From the NCBI GenBank assembly GCA_009746045.1, contig RPFO01000079.1:4176271-4240270 (forward strand): DNA of 64,000 nt, written 5' to 3'. Shown one piece after another: positions 55,672 through 64,000 of this stretch (its first letter is position 1; every line of letters starts with the position of its first letter). This stretch comes from Mesostigma viride (taxonomy: Eukaryota > Streptophyta > Mesostigmatophyceae > Mesostigmatales > Mesostigmataceae). Position numbers and translations under genes: made by a program. Below the pieces are notes generated by a model. That model saw only the letters and a list, made by a program, of their open reading frames with translations. It made no database searches and had not been told where the DNA came from.

Positions 55672-56202
55672 TGTCAAAATGTAAGACAGGTGGCAGGCTT
55701 AAAGATCGAATAATGCTTTACTGATTTTATATATTGACTTTGAGTCGGCGTACAAACGGGTAGCCATGACAATTGCAGGGGCAACATTAAGTGGAAAAAC
55801 ACACTGTCGCAGTATCCGTCGATCTGGAAATAATCTACGGTATAAGTTAAAGTGCATCCAGCCGCCACACACAAGTGGGTGGCTTACATCAACACTAAAA
55901 TGATGCGTCAGATCACTAGTATGCAAGTACAAGGACATTGCGCCTCCAGGGCAGCACTTAGTGAACATAGGGTCGGCGCGTAGCGCGGAGCCAGGCAAAT
56001 TTTGTCAGACGGCTACAGTACCACTGGTTACAGTACCACTGGTTACAGTACCACTAGGGTACGGATGTCAGCTAACTAAGATATTTAGCTAACTAATATA
56101 TTTAGTAAAATGTAGAAGAAAGTAGTCATATAAGTTCCGGTATACCCGAAACTAGCACACTCAATTAAAAGACTGTCAGGCATATTGGGGCATATCCTGA
56201 CA
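55672..56202 (-). repeat. 5' LTR of F2 (in element sense)
   Basis: 531 bp; partner of 53370-53900, with the TATATAAAA-type promoter motif near its inner end. Confidence 0.95.
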
Positions 56203-56207
56203 CATAC

Positions 56208-56313
56208 CATGCCGTACCGAGTCATGCATGCGCATGCACCATGTTCCAACATACCAGCTGTCGTTATCGACCCATTGTCGGCCCATGCCCATACCAGGGC
56301 CGCCGCCACCACT
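56208..56313 (+). repeat. 3' LTR of E, third piece
   Basis: Matches 28215-28314 with 8 extra bases near 56222. It ends at CACCACT where D begins; CCACT (56309-56313) is the predicted D target duplication. Confidence 0.88.
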
Positions 56314-57009
56314 AGTTAAGCTTTCTTAGCACATGCAATGTGAAGGATATGGTTGCAATGCAGCAATGTGTGATATGGTTGGAAACGGAGCTTTGTTAAA
56401 TCGGATAATGTTTACAGCGCTCACACACGTGAAGCTTGTACACGCGCTTGCCAAGTCAAGGCACAACACGTGAGGCGGGCTCGCAAGAGATGCCCATTTG
56501 GCACTGGCCTATTGTTTATATACTTGTGCACTGTGCTTGCTAGTCCTGAGCAGCCTAGCAGGCCTGCTCAGTAATAACACCCCCGGTACAGTATTCACTA
56601 CCTGTACAGCGCCCGACTCCTATACAGTAGGTCTGCCATACAGGCACAGTGACCACAGAGCACAGTCCACAGTGACTATTGCATCTGCACCTAGAAGTCC
56701 AGGACTAAGTCTGCGGTACCCACAGACCACAGGTTAAGGTTCCTATTTCCTGCGTACGACGTATTAATCCAATACCGTCGTAGGTACAGCACCTAATTCC
56801 TGTCAGCCCAGGAATTACTGTCGACCCCATATGTCGTCGGCAAATATTCACGTCCGACTTAGAAGAACAGCCGGCTCGCGCTCGCGCGCGACCGGGAAGT
56901 CGGAACGCCATAACTTTCTTGATACTCGTCGGAATGAACTCGTTCCGGTGCCGCTGGAATCGCAGAGATATGCCGAATCAGGATCACGCCAATGCGCTTG
57001 GCGTTAACT
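56314..57009 (-). repeat. 3' LTR of D (in element sense)
   Basis: 696 bp, running AGTTAACGCC...GCTTAACT in sense, inverted-repeat ends and not TG...CA. ACGCCAA and TTGGCGT around five bases form a hairpin at the sense 5' end. TATATAC-like sequence near 56517 may be promoter. The first 353 bp match 63648-64000 with very few changes. Confidence 0.9.
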
Positions 57010-57757
57010 CCAATCCTTTCTTTTCTTGAGCTGTAGCAGCTCACACAAGTCTACATACAAACACACACAATGGGTACTGGATATCCTCCCCAGACTACAA
57101 GTCACAACCCGCTGGGCATGACAGTCAGCTTGGATTCCTTATTATATGTACATAGCACCCATACTGGCTCAGGAGCACAAACAAATTACAATGAGTCCCT
57201 ATCCCTTCACGGGAGGCTCGTTGTGTTACCCATGTACAAGAGGTTGGCCAACTGTGGCAGCCCATAGGTGTTCAGTTAAGAACTTGAGAAGTATGTACAA
57301 CCTTCAGGACCTTAGGCGAAACCCCACAGATCACCCACAACAGCTCATCAGAAAACATTGCTGACCCCCAGACGGGAGTCGGCGCCGGTCTGCTGCCCCT
57401 TATCGAACCAGACACAACATCTACGCGAAGCACATGCAAAACACAAGCTCCTCTACTCGTTCCAACCGTGGAAAATCAGGGGACCTGTCGCCACCTCACC
57501 AGCATGGTGGATGGGTCAGCCAGTCCGTGAAACTCCGCCTTAAGACGGCACCAGGGAATCGAACCCCGCCCACAAACCACAGATCTGGGGAAACCTCAGA
57601 CTGAGATGAAAACCCCAGATAGACATCTCTCCATCAGAGACAATGTCAGACATTCCCACACCAGAGACATGTCTCACCCCTCAAGGTGTGCTCAGGATTA
57701 TGTACAATCAAGCTCCCAGCCTGATATCCAGAGACTTAAGCACCCAGCTCTCAGCTT
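57010..57757 (-). other. 3' untranslated region of D with T-arm-like motif
   Basis: No gene. On the - strand GGTTCGATTCC (57555-57565) lies in a stem CGGGG/CCCTG with a 7-nt loop, preceded by a hairpin TCTGGGG/CCCCAGA, the same arrangement as in B. The sense 3' end is purine-rich (AAGAAAAGAAAGGATTGG) before the LTR. Confidence 0.6.
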
Positions 57758-60700
57758 TTAGACAGATAGACCGACTTGACAGTCAGCATTCATGAGCTTC
57801 CTCAGTACATTGTACTGGGCTGGGGCCTTGTGTGGCAGCTTTGTCAATGCATCAGCAGGGTTCTCCTCGCCAGGGATATGCTTCAAGTCAACCAAACTGG
57901 CCAACTCCTTCAGCAACAAATAATCCAGGTCCCGGCTCCTGGCCAGCTGCTTGTGAACAAACTGGACCATACCCATGCTGTCTGTTAGCAACAACGTCTC
58001 CATCTGCAAGGTCCAAGGGGTAACTGAAGCCAGCTCCAGCATTAACTCCTTTATGTACAGGCTGGACTGGATCCCCTCGCATATGGCCCTGCATTCTGCC
58101 ACATCTGAACTGATACAGACCCTCTTCTGCAGTCTGCTGTACCAGCTGAACAAACTTGCCCTGCTCTGATAAAAAGCAAACAGAGCAGCAGATCTCCCCC
58201 TGACCTTGGTAACCTGGCGAGCATCCATGGAACTGTCAACAAAGATCTCCAAGGTGATAGGCTGGGTAAAGTCAATCCCAGACAAAATCAGATCAGGGGT
58301 ACTCTCCACCAACCGGGCTATGACTCGAGGCTTCTCATCCTCAAGCACCTCATCAGGCATTCTGCTATGGACCATCAAAGACGGACCACAGATGCTGGCA
58401 AACCAGGCCCACATGCCTCTCAACTCAGGTCCTGCAGCCTGGGTGATCTTCTCTGGCAAGGCCTTCACAATGGTCTGTTTATAATCTCCTCCAGCCTGAA
58501 GCCTGATACTCCACTCCCCGTCCCTCCTGAACAGGGTAGCCTGCATTCCACAGAACACTACAGGCTTGTTGGGCTCCTGCCACAGCTCCTTGCCCAGTGA
58601 AAACTTGCCACTGATGACAGGAATAAACTTCTTCAGCCAGGTCGTGGGGGCTAGCAAATGCAGATCATCTCCATGCAAACTAGCATACACTGGCAGACCC
58701 TCCCATTGGGCCAGCAGCAAACAGGGATCAACTGAAGACACTCTCAAGCCACACTCACTGATCAGAGCTTCCTGCAGCGTGAGTCTCCAGATGATTGGGC
58801 TCGACCTGAGTCCTTCCAGGCCCTTCAGAATAACCAGGAATTGTTGATGCAGCTCCAGCTTCCAGATGGCAGGCACCTCAACACAGTAAGGCTCATCCTG
58901 CTTCCACACCCTCCTGGCCACTTCTGGATCAGATTTTAAAAATGCCCTCTTGAAGTCCAGCAGCACTGATGACATAGCTGCTCCCCTGTTCAGCAACCCC
59001 ACGTAGAGACATAGCAAAATTCTCCATGTGTCGTGTAGCATCCCTGGCGTGTATAGCTCCTCTCCTGGCAGACTCCCCGTGCCGTGATACTCATTCAGGA
59101 CAGGCCTGACATGGGGCACTGATACCTCATCCACAACCTTCCTCTTCAGCACAAATCTCAAAGCAAGCTTCCTTGATGCTGGGGGACGTCTGTCTGTTGG
59201 TGCAGCACACTCAAACTGCAACCACTCCTCCAATGCCTTGGAGAAGGCGAGCTTCCAAGCCTCAAACAAAGTAGGCGAGCTCATCTCTTGGACCAGCTGG
59301 TCATATGTCAAAGGAGAGTGTGCAGCAAGGCTCCTGTGAGTTATGCCAATACTGCTGGGGTGCAACACAGCTGGAATAACCAAACTGGCCGCTGGGGGCA
59401 CCTCCCCTTCATCCCATTTTACACCCTTGACCGGCTTGGCCCTGCACCTGACTGGAAATGTTGTCCTGAAATTTTCTAGGGGAATCATCCCCCAGCCATC
59501 TCTTCTCAGAGCTGTAGCTCTGATAGAAATCCCAGGATTGCCCAGAAAATTCTGACCCAAAATCACAGGGCCATCATAGTCCTCTAGGACAAGGAAGGTC
59601 ACATCCACACCCATGACAGGGGCAGTAACCTCTCCCAACACCCTTAGATGCGTCCTACCACTGAAATCAGACACCCAGGGGCAACTTGGTTCTCCGACCA
59701 GCAGTTCTCCTGTATGCTGAGGTCCCATGACAGAAACCTGTGCATTGGTATCTATCTCCATGGCAGCTACCTCAGGTTCATCCAACTGGACAAGCTTGGA
59801 CACCTTAGGCTCCTTCTTGGCTCTTTGCAAAGCCTGTACAATATCTGATAGACGCACACCCCTAGGCCTGGTGTCGGGCCGTTCCGGAGGTGCAGCCTGT
59901 CCGCCTGCTTGCCCAACCACCGTATGTGAAGGTACCCCAGGGGCCGGGCCAGGGTCACCCTGAGGGCTCGATACAGCTGTAGCACCCTGATCAGGAAGCT
60001 CCACGTCACCCCCGCCTTGTACACCAGCGGGCACCTGGAAGAGGTCTCCTTGATTACCTCCCCGGGGACGGATCTTTGACCAGGACAGACGGTGCACTGC
60101 TTGGGAGCCATCAATGGCCACCCAGCACTTATGGCCAGCGGCTTCTACTCGGGTCACCACCCCATCATGCCAGCTGCCACGTTTCCCTGGAAAGCTTGGT
60201 TCCTTCCACACAACAACCTGTTGTCCAACGTTAGGTTCTAGGACACTCCAGCCCTTGTCTTTCTGCCTCAGCTTGAGGAACTTGGCCTCTAGCTTCTCCT
60301 TCCATGCCTGCTCAGCATCAGCTGGCAGCATCCTGGTATGCAGCATAAGAGGATTGATGGCAATGTCACCAAAGAACATGGGAGTCCTCAGGTTCAGCCT
60401 GTCCTCCACAGAACGTAGCCATGCAGATGTCACAATGGCAGATGACGTCCTTGGAATCCTCTCCACCAGCAGCACAGTCTTGATCTCTTGGATGGCTCTC
60501 TCCACCACCCCTTGCTGGCCGTGGCTCTCCCTGGGTGTAATCAGCAACTCTGGAAACTCTGGCAGGTTCTCACAGCACTCAAACTGAATGTCACACTGCA
60601 ACAACTCCAACCCAGGGTACCTGCTCCTTGTCAACTTCAGAGCAGCAATCAATGTAGGCTTCTCCATGTCAGGCAGGATCTCTAGGGTCTTGTACTTGGT

Positions 60701-61348
60701 ATATCTGTCCACTGCCACCAGCAGCTTCAAACCCCTGATTCTCTGAATATCTACCTGCACATGGCCTGGCTGCAAAATAGGAGTCCTGGCATGAGACTGC
60801 TTGGGCTTTCTAGCAACTAGCCTGCACTTGCAAGCTTGAGCAACCTGTTGGCAGATGGAGTACAACTCACTTCCTCCCAGCCGTCTAGCAACTTGCAAAG
60901 ACTGAGCTGCATGGCCAAACATGGTATGCAACCTTGAGGCAATGTCATACAAGAGAGAAAACCTTTTATTGTCATTATTAGCACTCAAGGTATGTACAGA
61001 TCCCTTATGTACAGGAGGCACCAGGGTCGTGCCTGTCAGACTGTCTCCAGCCCTATCCTCATCCTGACCATCCTGTGCCAGTCCTGCACGGTCAGAATGC
61101 TTCTGAGATCCACCTGGGTCCACATCACCAGGTCCTACCTCAGGCTCAGCACCGCCATGGCGGGCACGTTGGCGAGTAACCACTGCAGCTACAGCTGGCA
61201 TACTCTCTGTGGTAACCAAGCTTGCCCCATCGTGTCCAATAGGCTCTTTCACTAGAGCATGGGGCTGCCCCTCACTGCTGTCACTAGCAGCTTCATTACA
61301 CACCCCTGGGGGCACCCTCCAGGGTTCAGGGATGTGTGCAGGCTCATA
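57758..61348 (-). CDS. pol: Pol polyprotein of D (intact): INT, PR-like, RT, RNase H
   Basis: Continuous with gag except for one UGA; the 1185-codon listing starts at a GTG at 61315. Numbering from there: zinc site H130, H135, C162, C164; integrase catalytic candidates D189, D242 and E272, only 29 residues between the last two; integrase tail about 330-415; retropepsin-like domain about 515-600 with D522-T-N-A and ILGQNFL; reverse transcriptase about 730-940 with LLDFKRAF (D787) and H881-G-D-D; RNase H about 1022-1160 with FVDSSMDAR, VAECRAI, LTDSMGM and NPADALTK. Ends in TAA after VGLSV. As in A, B and C the protease-like domain follows integrase. The intact frame suggests recent activity. 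Confidence 0.92.
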   Translation of the reverse strand, partial: YEPAHIPEPWRVPPGVCNEAASDSSEGQPHALVKEPIGHDGASLVTTESMPAVAAVVTRQRARHGGAEPEVGPGDVDPGGSQKHSDRAGLAQDGQDEDRAGDSLTGTTLVPPVHKGSVHTLSANNDNKRFSLLYDIASRLHTMFGHAAQSLQVARRLGGSELYSICQQVAQACKCRLVARKPKQSHARTPILQPGHVQVDIQRIRGLKLLVAVDRYTKYKTLEILPDMEKPTLIAALKLTRSRYPGLELLQCDIQFECCENLPEFPELLITPRESHGQQGVVERAIQEIKTVLLVERIPRTSSAIVTSAWLRSVEDRLNLRTPMFFGDIAINPLMLHTRMLPADAEQAWKEKLEAKFLKLRQKDKGWSVLEPNVGQQVVVWKEPSFPGKRGSWHDGVVTRVEAAGHKCWVAIDGSQAVHRLSWSKIRPRGGNQGDLFQVPAGVQGGGDVELPDQGATAVSSPQGDPGPAPGVPSHTVVGQAGGQAAPPERPDTRPRGVRLSDIVQALQRAKKEPKVSKLVQLDEPEVAAMEIDTNAQVSVMGPQHTGELLVGEPSCPWVSDFSGRTHLRVLGEVTAPVMGVDVTFLVLEDYDGPVILGQNFLGNPGISIRATALRRDGWGMIPLENFRTTFPVRCRAKPVKGVKWDEGEVPPAASLVIPAVLHPSSIGITHRSLAAHSPLTYDQLVQEMSSPTLFEAWKLAFSKALEEWLQFECAAPTDRRPPASRKLALRFVLKRKVVDEVSVPHVRPVLNEYHGTGSLPGEELYTPGMLHDTWRILLCLYVGLLNRGAAMSSVLLDFKRAFLKSDPEVARRVWKQDEPYCVEVPAIWKLELHQQFLVILKGLEGLRSSPIIWRLTLQEALISECGLRVSSVDPCLLLAQWEGLPVYASLHGDDLHLLAPTTWLKKFIPVISGKFSLGKELWQEPNKPVVFCGMQATLFRRDGEWSIRLQAGGDYKQTIVKALPEKITQAAGPELRGMWAWFASICGPSLMVHSRMPDEVLEDEKPRVIARLVESTPDLILSGIDFTQPITLEIFVDSSMDARQVTKVRGRSAALFAFYQSRASLFSWYSRLQKRVCISSDVAECRAICEGIQSSLYIKELMLELASVTPWTLQMETLLLTDSMGMVQFVHKQLARSRDLDYLLLKELASLVDLKHIPGEENPADALTKLPHKAPAQYNVLRKLMNADCQVGLSV

Positions 61349-62534
61349 TCAATGATCAGCAGCCTTGCCCTTGCCCTTGTCCTGGGATGGACCAGCCTTG
61401 TCCTTGCTGCCACCCTGAGCTGGCTTGCTCTGACCTTCCTGCCTCAGGTACGAGGGACACTCATTCCTGAAGTGACCCTTCCCCTGGCAGAAATAACATT
61501 CCACCTGACTGATGTCCCGTGAGGTCCCACTGCTGGGCCCAGCCTTGGGAGGACCACCCACCCTCTTGAAGTCAAACTGGGACTGTGGATGTCCCGACTT
61601 CGGCGGGGTCCCCCGTCCAGCCCTTCTGTCACGCCCCCTCCTGGACCTTCCTCGACCCCTTGAAGAGGTCTCAGGCCCTCTCGAGGACGCTGGGCCCCCG
61701 TGGCCCGATCCCCTCATGGACTTAACCGTGGGTTCAGTGGCCTCCTCATCATTCTGACGAGGGCGCTTACCCCCACGTACTTGCCGCTGAAACACTCATA
61801 CAACTGATCCGTCATGGCTGCCCAGCCATGGACCTGTCGCATGTGGATGGTCACATTATCCATGGTGACCGGATCCAGTTGCAGCGACTTGAGAAAGTCG
61901 CCCATGGCCATCCGATCTGCGACGAAGAAGCCCTTGGCCATGGCGTCCTCCCTCAGCTTGACGAAGTCTTCAAAGGCGTGGACCACTAGTTGCCCCTTGA
62001 TGGGCTTGTAGTCCAGGTATTCTTGCTTCAGGTGGGACCCATCTATGGTCCTCTTGTCACTCAGGAACGACCTGAGTCGCGTCATAAACGCCGTCCAGGT
62101 GTCCCCCGCCGCGTGTCGCTCCCGAACAAACTTGAACAGCCGCCTCGCCGACTGCCGTATGTAGGCACTAGACGCCAGGATGCGAAGCTTGTCACCGTTG
62201 TATATCTCCGTGTACAAGTTCATGTCCTCTAACATCCTCTCAGCATCCCGGGGCTGCCAATTGTCCTTGATGGACTGAAACTGGCCTAGCACCGCGTACC
62301 CCTCAGCAACAGTTGGTCGCTTAGGCGCCGCTTGATCTGCGGCTGGCGCGTGCTGCCCGCCCTGCGATCCTTGGCTCTGATTATCTGGCACCTCAGCCTG
62401 GTCTCCCAGCGCCTGGCCGTCCCCGCGTCCATCGCGTCCACCGCGTCCATCGCGTCCATCTCGTCCATCCAGCCCAGCGCCGCGCCGCCGAAGCCCATAA
62501 AGCCCGCTTGTTGGTTGATAGCTCCATCCTCCAT
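61349..62534 (-). pseudogene. gag: Gag of D, frameshifted, ending in in-frame UGA
   Basis: The first ATG is at 62534 (MEDGAINQQAGF), followed by a Met-Asp-Ala repeat. A frame change near 62405 leads into the capsid-like part (segments YAVLGQFQSIKDNW and TAFMTRLRSFLSDK), and a second near 61790 into an Arg/Gly-rich tail with the CCHC knuckle CYFCQGKGHFRNEC. The tail is rich in Lys, Gly and Ser and ends KAADH before TGA (61349-61351). The pol frame continues directly after it. The stop context is CAT-TGA-TAT, weaker than in B. Confidence 0.75.
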
Positions 62535-62874
62535 GATGGCCTCTGTTCAGATCTGCTACAGCCAGCCAAGTGGCCAAGCAGCAATTAAAGCAATATAAGC
62601 TACTGAACAAGAAAGGAAAGTGCCAAGTGTTACCACTCAGGCAAGACCACCACGGCTGGCCCCAGGCGCGTCCTGGTTCTCCTTGTCGCTGTCGTCGTCG
62701 CTGTCGCTCACCACAATCAGCTCTGGTACCCTGCTACCTGCTGCGCCGTCGTCGACCCGCTGTCGGCCCGCGATGACTGAATCGTCACCGTTGGTAAAGT
62801 AGACAGGTGACAACCCGTCGTTGGCCCTCGCGGATTGTACGTTGGCACCTCGTGGTCGCCAAGTGTCTCGTCGC

Positions 62875-63553
62875 CTAGCCCAGCGACACCCCCTGCCCTA
62901 CCTCAAGGTCACTATCGTACCCAAGAGGTGCAAACTCCTCCCAACGCGTCACACGAACGCGAAGGGGCGGGGCAGCTCCTGAAAAGGAACTCTTACTCGC
63001 TCTGGAAACCTGCCGACTCTTGTCGCGCGTGTCCTCCGGCGATGGCTTCCGCTGTCGCCCCGACCTCTGCAAGCCGCCTGTGATGCTCCGCTCCGCGTCG
63101 TTCACGCCTAACTGGTCCCGCTGCAACACCCTCGTCGCCGATGCCGCCTGCGAAAGCACGTGGTACTCCCGCGCCCGCTACTGTCGGCACAAACTCGTGT
63201 CGCCCTGCGCCAGCTGCCTCCGCAACCTCGCCTCGCCTTGCTGCCAACTCCGTCCGCACTCGCTCTGCTACTGCAGTAATCACCGTCTGGATGCCGACCA
63301 ACCCGTGAAGCTCCTGCTCAAGGTCGTCGATGCTCCGGTGCTCCGGAATGACGATGGTTTGTACGTGTCGCAGAATTCGCTCCCAATCTTCGACCTGGTC
63401 GTCGACGAATTGCACGAAGCTGCGATTTACAGGCGGACGATCTGCAAGCAACAAAGATAGATCCCGAACGACACGGCGTAATTCAGGAGAAATCGAACCC
63501 CCAGCAGACTGCCGAAACCGGAAATCCTGCTGCCGTTGTTCCTCCTGCACCAT
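62875..63553 (-). pseudogene. ORF1 of D, unknown function, one frameshift
   Basis: Starts at an ATG at 63553 (MVQEEQRQQDF). The first 90 or so residues look helical and charged (ELRRVVRDLSLLLADR, then DDLEQELHGLVGIQTV). Near 63130 the reading has to change frame; the second segment (to 62875) ends in an acidic tail. It occupies the same position as ORF1 of B, between 5' LTR and gag. No known domain recognised. The 340 bp between ORF1 and gag hold nothing further that I can support. Confidence 0.55.
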
Positions 63554-63647
63554 TCACCACCGGACGAGCTCCTCTCGTCGTCAAACGCTGCACACCGCAA
63601 CCGGCAACGACCCTCCTGGCCGTTCCGCTGAGACTGGTTGTAATTTG

Positions 63648-64000
63648 AGTTAAGCTTTCTTAGCACATGCAATGTGAAGGATATGGTTGCAATGCAGCAA
63701 TGTGTGATATGGTTGGAAACGGAGCTTTGTTAAATCGGATAATGTTTACAGCGCTCACACACGTGAAGCTTGTACACGCGCTTGCCAAGTCAAGGCACAA
63801 CACGTGAGGCGGGCTCGCAAGAGATGCCCATTTGGCACTGGCCTATTGTTTATATACTTGTGCACTGTGCTTGCTAGTCCTGAGCAGCCTAGGAGGCCTG
63901 CTCAGTAATAACACCCCGGTACAGTATTCACTACCTGTACAGCGCCCACTCCTATACAGTAGGTCTGCCATACAGGCACAGTGACCACAGAGCACAGTCC
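63648..64000 (-). repeat. 5' LTR of D (in element sense), partial
   Basis: 353 bp matching 56314-56666 apart from a few indels (AACACCCCGG for AACACCCCCGG, GCGCCCACT for GCGCCCGACT). The body side reads CAAATTACAACC in sense, so no TGG-type primer-binding site is present. The LTR runs off the window. Confidence 0.9.

Larger units (their letters stand above)
53370..56202 (-). mobile_element. Gag-only LTR retrotransposon F, copy F2
   Basis: 2833 bp on the - strand, flanked by CATAC (53365-53369 and 56203-56207). LTRs 53370-53900 and 55672-56202, 531 bp each. Same structure as F1: primer-binding site, Gag, non-coding tail, G-rich tract. A few substitutions and homopolymer changes separate the two copies. 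Confidence 0.94.
27980..56313 (+). mobile_element. Non-autonomous LTR retrotransposon E, split by four insertions
   Basis: LTR 1 at 27980-28484. The body is about 1.65 kb once the C dimer is removed (28485-29193 and 44020-44958). LTR 2 starts at 44959 and is interrupted by B2, F2 and D; its end lies beyond the window. LTRs begin TGTCAAG and end TTTAACA. The body has no ORF that I can support. Its 3' end resembles that of F, with TGGCGCACTCC, GGGGCTACA, GTGTAAGGRGG and a GCAAGG-G run just before the LTR, so E and F are related. Confidence 0.8.
56314..64000 (-). mobile_element. Copia-like LTR retrotransposon D, 5' LTR cut by window end
   Basis: Element on the - strand: 3' LTR 56314-57009, pol 57758-61348, gag 61349-62534, ORF1 62875-63553, 5' LTR from 63648. 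Pol is one intact ORF. Gag and ORF1 each carry frameshifts. It is closest to B: both have ORF1 before gag, an in-frame UGA between gag and pol, DTN in the protease-like domain and LHGDDLHLL in reverse transcriptase. It is inserted in the 3' LTR of E. Confidence 0.93.

Overview
The window is nuclear DNA of a eukaryote built almost entirely from mobile elements and a minisatellite. I see no ordinary host gene, rRNA or complete tRNA, and none of the compact operon layout of a prokaryote. The host cannot be named from the sequence. Copia-type LTR retrotransposons, roughly balanced GC and no host introns would suit an alga or other protist, but that is a guess.

Layout. 1-5728: 3' part of a decayed copia-like element (A, + strand) with its putative 3' LTR. 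5740-10163: minisatellite of about 110 units of 40 bp. 10164-18880: two identical-length 206-bp palindromes around a 132-bp spacer with a tRNA T-arm motif; the first palindrome is split by a full copia-like element (B1, - strand, 10240-18407, 5-bp target duplication ATAAC). 18881-20649: second minisatellite block. 20650-25437: two adjacent copies of an unclassified element (H1, H2), with a gag-only LTR element (F1, 21765-24597) inside H2. 25438-27979: third minisatellite block. 27980-56313: non-autonomous LTR element E, split by four insertions: a tandem LTR-body-LTR-body-LTR dimer of element C (29194-44014), B2 (45110-53280), F2 (53370-56202) and D (56314 to the window end, - strand).

Boundaries are firm because five insertions have 5-bp target-site duplications: B1 ATAAC, B2 ATGAC, F1 GCATG, F2 CATAC, C dimer TCCCT. 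The B2 target also exists unoccupied at 28126-28130 in the other LTR of E. LTR pairs are nearly identical, so most insertions look young.

The most unusual content is the A/B/C/D lineage. Its polyprotein order reads Gag zinc knuckle, integrase, retropepsin-like domain, reverse transcriptase, RNase H, so the protease-like domain lies after integrase, not before it as in Ty1/copia elements. All four families also share a short integrase D-to-E spacing (29-31 residues, not 35), a protease motif DT[QN] in place of DTG/DSG, and HGDD at the reverse transcriptase active site. B, C and D have LTRs ending AGTT...AA(C/A)T without TG...CA, and lack a TGG-type primer-binding site. They join Gag to Pol in different ways: an in-frame UGA in B and D, an overlapping -1 frame in C. 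E and F form a second, conventional group with TGT...ACA LTRs and no pol. Many frameshifts are single-base differences in homopolymers, so some may be consensus errors.
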